Source: Candidatus Thiodiazotropha sp. (ex Monitilora ramsayi) (GTDB lineage: Bacteria; Pseudomonadota; Gammaproteobacteria; Chromatiales; Chromatiaceae). Taken from it: 64,000 bases of DNA. Numbering within the stretch: position 1 is the first letter of the stretch; every line of letters starts with the position of its first letter. The stretch lies in the NCBI GenBank assembly GCA_025655575.1, contig JAHXIP010000015.1, positions 21,956 to 85,955 on the forward strand, written 5' to 3'. The notes under the pieces are model-generated. The model was given only the letters and a program-made list of their open reading frames with translations, searched no databases and was not told the DNA's origin. This document shows, one piece after another, positions 1 through 8,942 of the stretch. Both the position numbers and the translations under genes were made by a program.

Positions 1-388
1 AAAATAGTCATACCAAACTACCCAATAAGGGTTAGTTGCGCATAGCGTGTGATCGAATATTTTCTACTAAACACCCGCTCAGAGTCTGAACTATATTGAT
101 ATTTCACTATTTGATGAATATCAAAAAAAACTGTCAATAAACGCATATTACTGGTCTGATTTAATTGGATATATTTTGACAATATCAAGATCTGCCTGAT
201 CAGGTTCAAACGATCGCTTTGACCTCCTTACTTTCACCAATTCGCCCTCCACTCGGACCGCTGCATTGAGTGATAGATCAATCAGTAGAACAAATTGAAT
301 TCATTGGTATTTTACGGCTTTTTAATCCTTCAAGGCGAGCCATTGATGATGAATGGCTATCTGATTCTGCCATATATAGAGAGAAGAG
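1..388. other. Intergenic region at left edge, no convincing gene
   Basis: AT-rich leader region before the norC operator. The only long frame is a 63-codon minus-strand frame with a TTG start (18-209). It has no recognisable composition or domain and I do not call it. No tRNA or repeat was recognised. Confidence 0.5.
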
Positions 389-393
389 CTCAT

Positions 394-407
394 TTGACTC
401 ATGTCAA
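394..407 (+). promoter_or_regulatory. FNR/DNR-type operator upstream of norC copy 1
   Basis: TTGACTCATGTCAA is a perfect 5+4+5 palindrome matching the FNR/DNR pattern TTGAY-N4-RTCAA. It lies 64 bases before the norC start, a suitable place for an activator of anaerobic or NO-induced transcription. FNR and DNR sites cannot be told apart by sequence alone. Confidence 0.7.
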
Positions 408-471
408 GGTAGCGAGAGTTGACTGATTTCTAATAGCCGGGACCAAATCACGAAATCTTGGGAGGAGAGTG

Positions 472-924
472 ATGGCACAGGCGTTCACGAAAGAGATGTC
501 GAGAAACATCTTTTATGGGGGGACAGCGTTTTTCTTTTTACTGTTTTTAGCCCTGACTTTTGATACCCACCTGGCGTTACCGGAGCGTGACAATCGAGCG
601 GCACTGGACCCGGCCACGGAGCGTGGCCAGCTGATTGCCCAGGGCAAGCAGCTGTGGGAAGAGAACGACTGCATCGGCTGTCACACCCTGCTGGGCGAAG
701 GGGCCTATTTTGCGCCGGAGCTGGGTAATGTCTACACGCGTTACGGCAGCAGCAAAGAGGCGATCATGGGATTTATCAAGGGGCGTCCGAAGGACGGCAT
801 CCCGGGCCGCCGCAGCATGCCCCAGTTCAACCTCAGTGATGAAGAGCTGGCCGCCATCGCAGAGTTTCTGCAATACGTCTCAGAGATCGACACGGCCAAC
901 TGGCCGCCGAACATCCAAGGCTAA
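472..924 (+). CDS. norC: Nitric oxide reductase subunit C (cytochrome c), copy 1
   Basis: Small cytochrome c subunit of the bacterial cNOR complex, which reduces NO to N2O at the periplasmic face. NorC passes electrons from soluble donors to NorB. The 150-aa protein has one N-terminal membrane anchor (about residues 12-31) and one heme c motif C67-I-G-C70-H71, with a likely axial Met near residue 116. GGAGG at 461-465 sits six bases before ATG 472, so this start is preferred over the GTG at 469. It is followed after 39 bases by norB. The protein is identical to the copy at 24620-25072. Confidence 0.96.
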   Translation: MAQAFTKEMSRNIFYGGTAFFFLLFLALTFDTHLALPERDNRAALDPATERGQLIAQGKQLWEENDCIGCHTLLGEGAYFAPELGNVYTRYGSSKEAIMGFIKGRPKDGIPGRRSMPQFNLSDEELAAIAEFLQYVSEIDTANWPPNIQG

Positions 925-2403
<1,479 letters not shown>

Positions 2404-2430
2404 GCCCACCAGCGAAATAGCAACCCCCTA

Positions 2431-2470
2431 ACCGGACGGTGAGATGACCTCAAACCGTCCGGTTTTTTTT
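2431..2470 (+). terminator. Rho-independent terminator after norB copy 1
   Basis: Ten-base perfect stem ACCGGACGGT (2431-2440) and ACCGTCCGGT (2454-2463), with a 13-base loop, followed by a run of eight T. It ends the norCB transcript. Confidence 0.92.
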
Positions 2471-2524
2471 CGTCTGGGTTTTTGGTGTAGGACTTTCCAG
2501 CAAAAAAAGATGCGTGGTGCTTGA

Positions 2525-2626
2525 TAACGCAGAGATCGCGATGAAGCGCAGAGGTCGCAAAGCATCTCTACCCCTCAGTCTGAAACCTTTGTGATCTTTG
2601 CGCGCTTTGCGCGCTTTGCGTGATAA
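2525..2626. repeat. REP-like imperfect inverted repeat
   Basis: Purine-rich CGCAGAG/GCGCAGAG/CGCAAAG words (2528-2571) face CTTTGTG/CTTTGCG words (2587-2620), forming a long imperfect palindrome. This type of element is scattered in many proteobacterial genomes. The same element follows norB copy 2, and the duplicated segment ends inside it. The rest of the 2404-2938 gap holds only the terminator and the nirE operator. Confidence 0.7.
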
Positions 2627-2761
2627 GAGATGTTTCATAAGGGTGATGTTGGACCTCCGTGGTCGGTTCAACCTACGGTTCTGGTGCTTCAAAACATCTG
2701 TTTCGAAATGAAACGTTCTCCAAACACAATAACCGCTATAAAAACCAGACATTGTCCATTT

Positions 2762-2775
2762 TTGATCTTAGTCAA
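2762..2775 (+). promoter_or_regulatory. FNR/DNR-like operator upstream of nirE
   Basis: TTGATCTTAGTCAA fits TTGAY-N4-RTCAA with mixed half-sites. It lies 164 bases before the nirE start and is the only such site ahead of the heme d1 operon. Confidence 0.6.
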
Positions 2776-2938
2776 GGATGGTAAGCGGGGGGAAACTAAA
2801 GTGACATTCAGATCAAGGTATTGATGATCAGGCGAGCTTCACATGATGTACAAGTGATTTTCGATCCGGGGTTGGATTCAGTGGCGCTCATGGAGTGTGC
2901 CGACGTGACTCAACCCAACATTTCTGCAGGTCGAGTCT

Positions 2939-3727
2939 ATGAAAACAGAAGGGGTTGTCTATCTGGTGGGTTCGGGGCCTGGTGATCCCGACCTATTGAC
3001 CGTCAAGGCGCTGAGACTGATGCAGTCTGCCGATGTGGTGGTCTATGATCGTCTTGTCTCTCCTGAAATCATGGAGATGATCCCCCCAGGTGTTTCTCGT
3101 ATCGCTGTGGGAAAAGCCCCCGGTATGCATTGTGTACCACAAGATGAGATCAATTCACTTTTAGCCAAGCTGGCGAAGAAGTCACGCACAATTGTACGTT
3201 TAAAGGGTGGAGATCCCTTCGTTTTTGGGCGCGGTAGTGAAGAGGCGCTGCATCTACGCCAGCATGGGATTCGCTTCGAAGTCGTTCCCGGTATCACTGC
3301 AGCATCGGCAGTCAGCTGTTATGCAGGTATTCCCTTGACCCACCGCTCGTTGAGTCGAGGCGTGCGACTGGTGACGGGACACTTCCAAGCAGGTGAGTCG
3401 CTGGATCTCGACTGGGATAAGCTGGCGGATGCCACAGCGACCCTGGTGGTTTATATGGGACTGTCGAATCTCGATGACATTCTCCAACAGTTGATGAGTG
3501 CGGGGCGTGATCCGGAAACACCGGCGGCAGTGATTCAGGAAGGCACCACACCTCGCCAACGCATGGTACAGGCAACACTCTCCACCCTCAGCAACGAGGT
3601 GGCGCAGGCGGGACTCAGTTCACCGGTACTCATTATCGTAGGGGAGACAGTGGCATTGGCTGATCAACTTGCCTGGTACCAGACCCAGGAGATGAGTGAT
3701 GAAACTCCCTGCATTGATCATTACTAG
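2939..3727 (+). CDS. nirE: S-adenosylmethionine:uroporphyrinogen III methyltransferase
   Basis: Makes precorrin-2 by two SAM-dependent methylations of uroporphyrinogen III, the entry step to siroheme and heme d1. The 262-aa protein has the class III methyltransferase glycine-rich loop GSGPGDPDLLT near residues 11-21 and the VRLKGGDPFVFGRG block near residue 86, both typical of SUMT/CobA. There is no CysG-type dehydrogenase/chelatase fusion. As the first gene of a heme d1 operon with nirC, nirF and nirD downstream it is called nirE rather than cobA. Its 3' end overlaps nirC by 29 bases. Confidence 0.93.
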   Translation: MKTEGVVYLVGSGPGDPDLLTVKALRLMQSADVVVYDRLVSPEIMEMIPPGVSRIAVGKAPGMHCVPQDEINSLLAKLAKKSRTIVRLKGGDPFVFGRGSEEALHLRQHGIRFEVVPGITAASAVSCYAGIPLTHRSLSRGVRLVTGHFQAGESLDLDWDKLADATATLVVYMGLSNLDDILQQLMSAGRDPETPAAVIQEGTTPRQRMVQATLSTLSNEVAQAGLSSPVLIIVGETVALADQLAWYQTQEMSDETPCIDHY

Positions 3728-4016
3728 TCTCTTCTTATTGTCACAGACCGCATTGGCCTCAGGAATCCCAGAGCCAAGGCGTATGGAACTGCTCAATTTA
3801 CTCAAGCACGATTGCGGCTCATGTCACGGCCTCTCCCTGAAAGGGGGATTGGGCCCTGCACTCACACCCGAGAGGCTGAGAGGTAAACCCATCGACTTTC
3901 TCACTGCCACTATTCTTTATGGGCGCACAGGTACTCCTATGCCGCCCTGGCGTCCATTTCTAACAGACCGTGAAGCCTTCTGGCTGGCGGAAAGAATCAA
4001 GGAAGGTGTTCGGTGA
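3699..4016 (+). CDS. nirC: NirC-like small cytochrome c
   Basis: Periplasmic monoheme cytochrome c55x. In other denitrifiers NirC donates electrons to NirS or serves heme d1 maturation. The 105-aa protein has a signal peptide (residues 1-20), the heme site C39-G-S-C42-H43 and a likely axial Met in the TPMPPW motif near residue 81. AGGAG is spaced nine bases before ATG 3699, better than the in-frame GTG at 3696. It overlaps nirE and, by a GTGA junction, nirF. Confidence 0.88.
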   Translation: MKLPALIITSLFLLSQTALASGIPEPRRMELLNLLKHDCGSCHGLSLKGGLGPALTPERLRGKPIDFLTATILYGRTGTPMPPWRPFLTDREAFWLAERIKEGVR

Positions 4017-5185
4017 GGGTGTGGCTTATTACTTTTCTCTACCTCATGGGTTTCTCACCGTCGTTATTTGCTGATGAGTGGCGTGGTACGGGAGATCTTG
4101 GTGTTGTTGTGGAGCGGGCAGACGGCAGTCTTCAAATTATAGAGACGACGGGTAACAGTCTGTTAGGCCGCATCGAAGGGCTGGGCGATTTGTCGCATGC
4201 CTCAGCGGTCTTTTCCCGAGATGAGCGCTTCGCTTACCTGTTCGGACGTGACGGCGGCCTGACCAAAGTCGATATCCTGCAACGCAAAGTGGTTGCCCGC
4301 ATCATCCAGTCCGGCAACAGCATCGGGGGTGCGATTTCCCAGGACGGCAAATTGGTGGCTGTTTCGAATTACGAACCCGGTGGGGTGCGTGTCTTCGATG
4401 CCGAGACGCTCGAACCCGTGGCTGATATCCCGGCAACCTATGGTGACGGCAAGCAGTCGAAAGTGGTTGGTCTGGTGGATGCGCCCGGTAACCGTTTTAT
4501 CTTCAGTCTTTGGGATGCGGGTGAGATCTGGGTGGTTGAGATGAACGACCCGGCAAAGCCCCTGATCCGTAAATTTAAGAATATTGGTGTTCAACCCTAC
4601 GATGCCCTGATTACACCGGATGGACGCTACTACATCGCCGGTCTCTATGGAGAGGATGGCCTGGCTCTGTTGGACCTATGGAATCTCGATCAGGGACCGC
4701 GCCGTATCCTGGGTGATTACGGTAAGGGGGAACAGAAACTGCCAGTCTACAAAATGCCTCATCTGGAAGGGTGGGCGATCGCTGGTAAACGACTCTTCAT
4801 CCCTGCAGTGGGTCAGCATCAGGTGTTGGTCGTGGATACTGATAACTGGCAGGAAATCGGTCGTCTGGATGTTCATGGACAGCCGGTGTTCGTCATGGCT
4901 CGCCCCGATGGCAGACAGGTATGGGTTAACTTCGCCTTTCCCAACAATGACACCCTGCAGATCATAGATACCCAGAGCCTCAAGTTGGTCAAGACGCTGC
5001 AGCCCGGCAAGGGTGTGTTGCATATGGAGTTCGAGCCCAGAGGGGAAGAGGTCTGGGTCTCCGTGCGCGATATCGATCGCCTGCAGGTCTACGATACAGA
5101 CACTTTTGTCCGGCGTGCGGAATGGCCGGTGTTGAAACCCTCCGGGATTTTTCTCACCTCCCGGGCGCACCGTATCGGACTCTGA
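4013..5185 (+). CDS. nirF: Heme d1 biosynthesis protein NirF
   Basis: Periplasmic d1-type eight-bladed propeller protein required for a late step of heme d1 formation. In characterised relatives it acts with NirN and NirS. The 390-aa product has a Sec signal ending near FADEW and recurring propeller segments of the form DGRYYIAG and DGRQVWV, with no heme c motif. This separates it from NirS and NirN, which carry an extra cytochrome domain. It starts with GTG overlapping the nirC stop. nirD begins one base after its stop. Confidence 0.92.
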   Translation: MRVWLITFLYLMGFSPSLFADEWRGTGDLGVVVERADGSLQIIETTGNSLLGRIEGLGDLSHASAVFSRDERFAYLFGRDGGLTKVDILQRKVVARIIQSGNSIGGAISQDGKLVAVSNYEPGGVRVFDAETLEPVADIPATYGDGKQSKVVGLVDAPGNRFIFSLWDAGEIWVVEMNDPAKPLIRKFKNIGVQPYDALITPDGRYYIAGLYGEDGLALLDLWNLDQGPRRILGDYGKGEQKLPVYKMPHLEGWAIAGKRLFIPAVGQHQVLVVDTDNWQEIGRLDVHGQPVFVMARPDGRQVWVNFAFPNNDTLQIIDTQSLKLVKTLQPGKGVLHMEFEPRGEEVWVSVRDIDRLQVYDTDTFVRRAEWPVLKPSGIFLTSRAHRIGL

Positions 5186-5186
5186 A

Positions 5187-5672
5187 ATGGTTGCACAGAA
5201 AGAATCGATCCTCGATCGCCCTTTGAACGCCTTGGAGCGTCGGTTGCTCAATGACTTTCAGGACGGTTTTCCACTGACCCCTCGTCCGTTCCAGACCATC
5301 GCGGAGCGCGTGGGAAGCACGGAGAATGACGTAATGAGAACCCTGCAACAACTACAGTCACAACGGCTGATCAGCCGGGTAGGACCGGTGTTCCGTCCCA
5401 ACCGGGTGGGTGCGAGTACGCTTGCCGCCATGGAAGTCCCCATTGAGCGATTGGAGGCAGTCGCCGACATCGTCAGTAGTTATGGTGAAGTCAACCACAA
5501 TTATGAACGGGAGCATCGCTTGAATCTCTGGTTTGTGGTCACAGCCGCAGATAGAGAATCGCTTAACCATGTATTGCGGGAGATCGAGACAGCATCCGGC
5601 TTGGAGGTGATCGACCTACCCATGATCGAGGATTTTTTCATCAATTTGGGGTTTCCACTGCAATGGACTTGA
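5187..5672 (+). CDS. nirD: Siroheme decarboxylase subunit NirD-like
   Basis: AsnC/Lrp-fold protein of the NirD/NirG/AhbA family, which with NirL/NirH decarboxylates siroheme to 12,18-didecarboxysiroheme on the way to heme d1. The 161-aa sequence has an N-terminal winged-helix region (about residues 15-70, including GFPLTPRPFQTIAE) and the family block NHNYERE-x-RLNLWFV near residue 105. Assignment as nirD rather than nirG rests on gene order (F-D-L-G-H-J in Pseudomonas). The stop overlaps the nirL start by ten bases. Confidence 0.88.
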   Translation: MVAQKESILDRPLNALERRLLNDFQDGFPLTPRPFQTIAERVGSTENDVMRTLQQLQSQRLISRVGPVFRPNRVGASTLAAMEVPIERLEAVADIVSSYGEVNHNYEREHRLNLWFVVTAADRESLNHVLREIETASGLEVIDLPMIEDFFINLGFPLQWT

Positions 5673-6220
5673 GGGAACTGTCTCAGATGTTGGAACCCGA
5701 TCCGCTGGACCTCGAGTTGGTGCGTGTCATACAGGGTGGCTTGCCTCTGGTCACCCATCCCTATGCCAGTATTGCTGGAGAGCTGGGTATCACCGAAGCT
5801 GAAGTGATACGGCGACTCGAAAGATTAGTGGAAACGGGTGACATTAGACGGCTTGGGGTAGTGGTACGCCATAGAGAACTCGGTTACCGCGCCAATGCCA
5901 TGGTGGTCTGGGATGTGCCGGACGAGCGCGTCTCCGAGATTGGACAGCTACTAGGCCGACAATCCTGTGTCACCCTCTGCTATCGTCGCCCACGACGTCC
6001 AGGCCGTTGGCCTTATAACCTTTTCTGCATGATCCATGGCCGTGATCGAGAGGGTGTCTTGCGTAACCTGGATCAACTGGTCGACAGCTGCAATCTTGGA
6101 TGGATTGAGCGCGATGTACTATTCAGCCTGCGCCAGTTCAAACAGCGGGGTGCAAAATATATCAGCGAGCGGGATGGATCGACCCAGCAAGATCGATCAA
6201 TCACCCTGGGGGCTTCCTAG
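5663..6220 (+). CDS. nirL: Siroheme decarboxylase subunit NirL-like
   Basis: Second AsnC/Lrp-fold siroheme decarboxylase subunit, of the NirL/NirH/AhbB half. The 185-aa protein shows GGLPLVTHPYASIAGELG, IRRLGVVVRHRELGYRANAM and the RWPYNLFCMIHG block with its conserved Trp, Tyr and His. Translational coupling with nirD is indicated by the ten-base overlap, and the next gene starts three bases after the stop. nirL versus nirH is assigned by order. Confidence 0.87.
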   Translation: MDLRELSQMLEPDPLDLELVRVIQGGLPLVTHPYASIAGELGITEAEVIRRLERLVETGDIRRLGVVVRHRELGYRANAMVVWDVPDERVSEIGQLLGRQSCVTLCYRRPRRPGRWPYNLFCMIHGRDREGVLRNLDQLVDSCNLGWIERDVLFSLRQFKQRGAKYISERDGSTQQDRSITLGAS

Positions 6221-6223
6221 TCT

Positions 6224-7210
6224 ATGCAGACCTTGAACGCATTCGAACGTCACCTGATTAATCGATTCCAGGGAGGTGTTGAGCTTTCCCAGCGTCCATT
6301 CCACCAGATGGCAAGGGTACTGGATGCTGATGAAGACGAGGTGTTAGAGACAATTGAACGCCTACTGAATGAAGGTTGGCTGTCCCGATTTGGTCCACTG
6401 TACAACGCTGAGCGCCTCGGAGGCAGTCTGGTACTTGCCGCCATGTCGGTACCCGAAACCCGCTTTGATACAGTGGTGGAGCAGGTCAATGCACTGCCCG
6501 AAGTTGCGCATAACTATCGGCGGGACCATTGGTTAAATATGTGGTTCGTTCTTGCGACGGATTCAGCAGATTCAATGGATCTCGTCATCCGGCAAATTGA
6601 GACAGAGACAGACCTTCAGGTGTTCGCCTTTCCCAAAGAGCAGGAGTTCTATCTGGGACTGTGGTTCGATATGGGTGACGACGGTAGCTTCAATACCCGC
6701 TCAATCCCGGCGGTGGAATCGGCTTCACCGCAGCCCTTGGATGATCTGGACCGCCGTATTATCGCCGAGACACAGAAAGGTCTGCCATTGACGCACGATC
6801 CCTGTGAAACAGTCGCAGAGCAGGTTGGGTGTTGGCCGAGTGAGGTAGTCAGGCGAATGGAGAATATGCTGGAGAACGGCATCATCCGCCGCATGGGCCT
6901 GGTGCCCAACCACTACCGTCTGGGTTTCAAGGGTAATGGTATGACCGTGTGGAACATTCCGGATGATCAATTGGAGGAGGCCGGTCACCAGCTCGGCGCC
7001 ATGGATTTTGTCAGTCATTGCTATGCCAGACCCCGCCACCTGCCGGACTGGCCCTACAATCTCTTTGCTATGGTGCATGGCCGTGATAGGACCGATGTGA
7101 TGGAGAAAGTCGCTGAATTGAGCCATCAGCTGAGACGTTATAATCAGGGTCATGAAGTTCTTTTCAGCTCTGCGGTTCTGAAAAAGACCGGTATGCGACT
7201 CGCCATATAG
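6224..7210 (+). CDS. nirGH: Siroheme decarboxylase NirG-NirH fusion
   Basis: A single 328-aa protein joining two AsnC/Lrp-type siroheme decarboxylase halves that are separate in Pseudomonas. Residues 1-150 are NirD/NirG-like (ELSQRPFHQMAR, HNYRRDHWLNMWFV). Residues 165-328 are NirL/NirH-like (GLPLTHDPCETVAEQVG, IRRMGLVPNHYRLGFKGNGM, DWPYNLFAMVHGRDR). The frame is continuous through a short linker near residues 150-165. With the preceding nirD and nirL it gives four halves in all, matching the four-subunit nirDLGH set. Confidence 0.88.
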   Translation: MQTLNAFERHLINRFQGGVELSQRPFHQMARVLDADEDEVLETIERLLNEGWLSRFGPLYNAERLGGSLVLAAMSVPETRFDTVVEQVNALPEVAHNYRRDHWLNMWFVLATDSADSMDLVIRQIETETDLQVFAFPKEQEFYLGLWFDMGDDGSFNTRSIPAVESASPQPLDDLDRRIIAETQKGLPLTHDPCETVAEQVGCWPSEVVRRMENMLENGIIRRMGLVPNHYRLGFKGNGMTVWNIPDDQLEEAGHQLGAMDFVSHCYARPRHLPDWPYNLFAMVHGRDRTDVMEKVAELSHQLRRYNQGHEVLFSSAVLKKTGMRLAI

Positions 7211-7219
7211 GAACTGTCC

Positions 7220-8389
7220 ATGTTTCGAATCAGCCGATATCTGAATGCCTTAAATATACCGAGTGAATCTACTCGTCGACCGGTCAAACCTACGGGTCCG
7301 GTAGTCATCTGGAATCTGGTAAGACGCTGCAATCTGACCTGTCGCCACTGCTACGCCACTTCGGCAGATAAGGATTTCCCCGGTGAATTAAATACGCAGC
7401 AAGTCTATGGTGTGATGGATGATCTGAAATCCTTCGGTGTGCCGGTTTTAATCCTCTCTGGTGGCGAACCGCTGATGCGTCCGGATATTTTCGAGATCTC
7501 CCGTCGTGCCAAAGCGGAGGGATTCTATGTGGGCCTCTCCAGTAACGGCACTTTGATCACTGAAGAGACGATTGGTGATATCGCGGCGGTGGGTTACGAC
7601 TATGTCGGGATCAGTATCGATGGCATGCGCGAGACTCACGACAACTTTCGTCGCAAGCAAGGCGCCTTTGATGAATCATTACGTGGCATCCGTCTCTGTC
7701 GCGAGGCGGGCCTTAAAGTAGGGTTGCGATTCACCCTGACACAGGAGAATGCATCCGAGTTACCCGATCTCCTGCAATTGATGGATGAAGAGGGCGTTGA
7801 CAAGTTTTACCTCTCACACCTCAATTATGCCGGTCGCGGCTATAAGAACCGCAAGGATGACGTACACCATCGTCTCACACGGGAAGCGATGGATCTGCTC
7901 TTTTCCACCTGTTGGGAGGATGTACAGCAGGGGAGACAACGTGAATTCGTTACCGGTAACAATGATGCCGACGGCGCCTACATGCTGCTGTGGGCAGAGA
8001 AACATTTGCCACAGCACTACCAGCGTCTGAGTCAGATGCTGAATCGTTGGGGTGGCAACGCCAGTGGTGTGAATATCGCCAATATTGACAACGAGGGTGG
8101 TGTGCATCCCGATACCATGTGGTGGGACTACACCCTGGGCAGCGTCAAGGAGCGACTCTTTTCTGAGATATGGCAGGATACTTCCGATGACCTGATGGCG
8201 GGTCTTAAACAGAAGCAACGGCCTTTGGAAGGGCGCTGCGCAAGTTGTACGCATCTCTCAATTTGCGGTGGTAACAGCCGCACTCGTGCCTGGCGTCTCA
8301 CTGGTAATCCCTGGGCGGAAGATCCCGGCTGCTATCTGACAGATGAGGAGATATCGTCATCATCGGATAAGATGGCAGCGACTGGGTGA
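7220..8389 (+). CDS. nirJ: Radical SAM heme d1 synthase NirJ
   Basis: Radical SAM enzyme that removes two propionate side chains to install the ketone precursors of heme d1. The 389-aa product has the radical SAM cluster motif C37-x3-C41-x2-C44, the LSGGEP SAM-binding motif near residue 79, and a C-terminal SPASM-like cysteine region CASCTHLSIC near residue 341 for a second [4Fe-4S] cluster. It lies nine bases after nirGH in the same operon. Confidence 0.94.
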   Translation: MFRISRYLNALNIPSESTRRPVKPTGPVVIWNLVRRCNLTCRHCYATSADKDFPGELNTQQVYGVMDDLKSFGVPVLILSGGEPLMRPDIFEISRRAKAEGFYVGLSSNGTLITEETIGDIAAVGYDYVGISIDGMRETHDNFRRKQGAFDESLRGIRLCREAGLKVGLRFTLTQENASELPDLLQLMDEEGVDKFYLSHLNYAGRGYKNRKDDVHHRLTREAMDLLFSTCWEDVQQGRQREFVTGNNDADGAYMLLWAEKHLPQHYQRLSQMLNRWGGNASGVNIANIDNEGGVHPDTMWWDYTLGSVKERLFSEIWQDTSDDLMAGLKQKQRPLEGRCASCTHLSICGGNSRTRAWRLTGNPWAEDPGCYLTDEEISSSSDKMAATG

Positions 8390-8474
8390 GTGTGAATAGA
8401 ATCCTACGTTTATTCATTGAAACAGGCTTGCCCGCGAGGGCGAGCAATGTGGACTAAATAAAGGATTAACGCAC

Positions 8475-8942
8475 ATGCGATTCAGATTCTGTTGTCTATC
8501 CACCGTTATATTGTTGTTGCTAATCCTTGCCATGGCCTACAAATTTATCTGGCAGGGTGAAGTGACACCGGCCAGCGATGGGCGTATCGCCATTTTAATG
8601 CCGGCGGGTGAGCGAGATCTGGTACTTCAGGAAATGCGCGGTTTCCTGCAGGCCGTGCAGTCGATTCTGGCAGCAACCAATCTTGAAGAGATGCAACAGG
8701 TGGCCGATTCGGCCCGGCAGGTCGGGATGGCGGCAGGAGAAGGTATGCCGGGCAGCCTGGTTGGTCGATTACCCGTGGGTTTTAAAAAGCTGGGGTTTGA
8801 TACCCATGGACGCTTCGATACCCTGGCTTTGGATGCAGAGCAATTGGGTGATCCACAACATAGTCTGCAGCAACTGGCCGAGTTGATGAACAATTGTGTC
8901 TCCTGTCATGCAATGTACAGGATAGACCTTCTAGAAGAGTGA
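8475..8942 (+). CDS. Cytochrome c'/c556-like monoheme protein
   Basis: 155-aa exported or anchored protein with an N-terminal hydrophobic segment (residues 6-22) and one heme motif, CVSCH, close to the C terminus (about residues 143-147). A C-terminal heme after a mostly helical body is the layout of four-helix-bundle cytochromes c' and c556. A role as NO-binding protein or electron carrier next to nirN is inferred from context only. Its stop overlaps the proposed GTG start of nirN. Confidence 0.75.
   Translation: MRFRFCCLSTVILLLLILAMAYKFIWQGEVTPASDGRIAILMPAGERDLVLQEMRGFLQAVQSILAATNLEEMQQVADSARQVGMAAGEGMPGSLVGRLPVGFKKLGFDTHGRFDTLALDAEQLGDPQHSLQQLAELMNNCVSCHAMYRIDLLEE

Noticed and set aside
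18..209. 63-codon minus-strand frame with an AAGGAGG-like site upstream
   Set aside because: TTG start, spacing to the ribosome site too long, no domain or signal; AT-rich composition like noncoding DNA.
2630..2824. 64-codon frame downstream of norCB copy 1
   Set aside because: Runs through the REP-like element and the nirE operator; no ribosome site or family.
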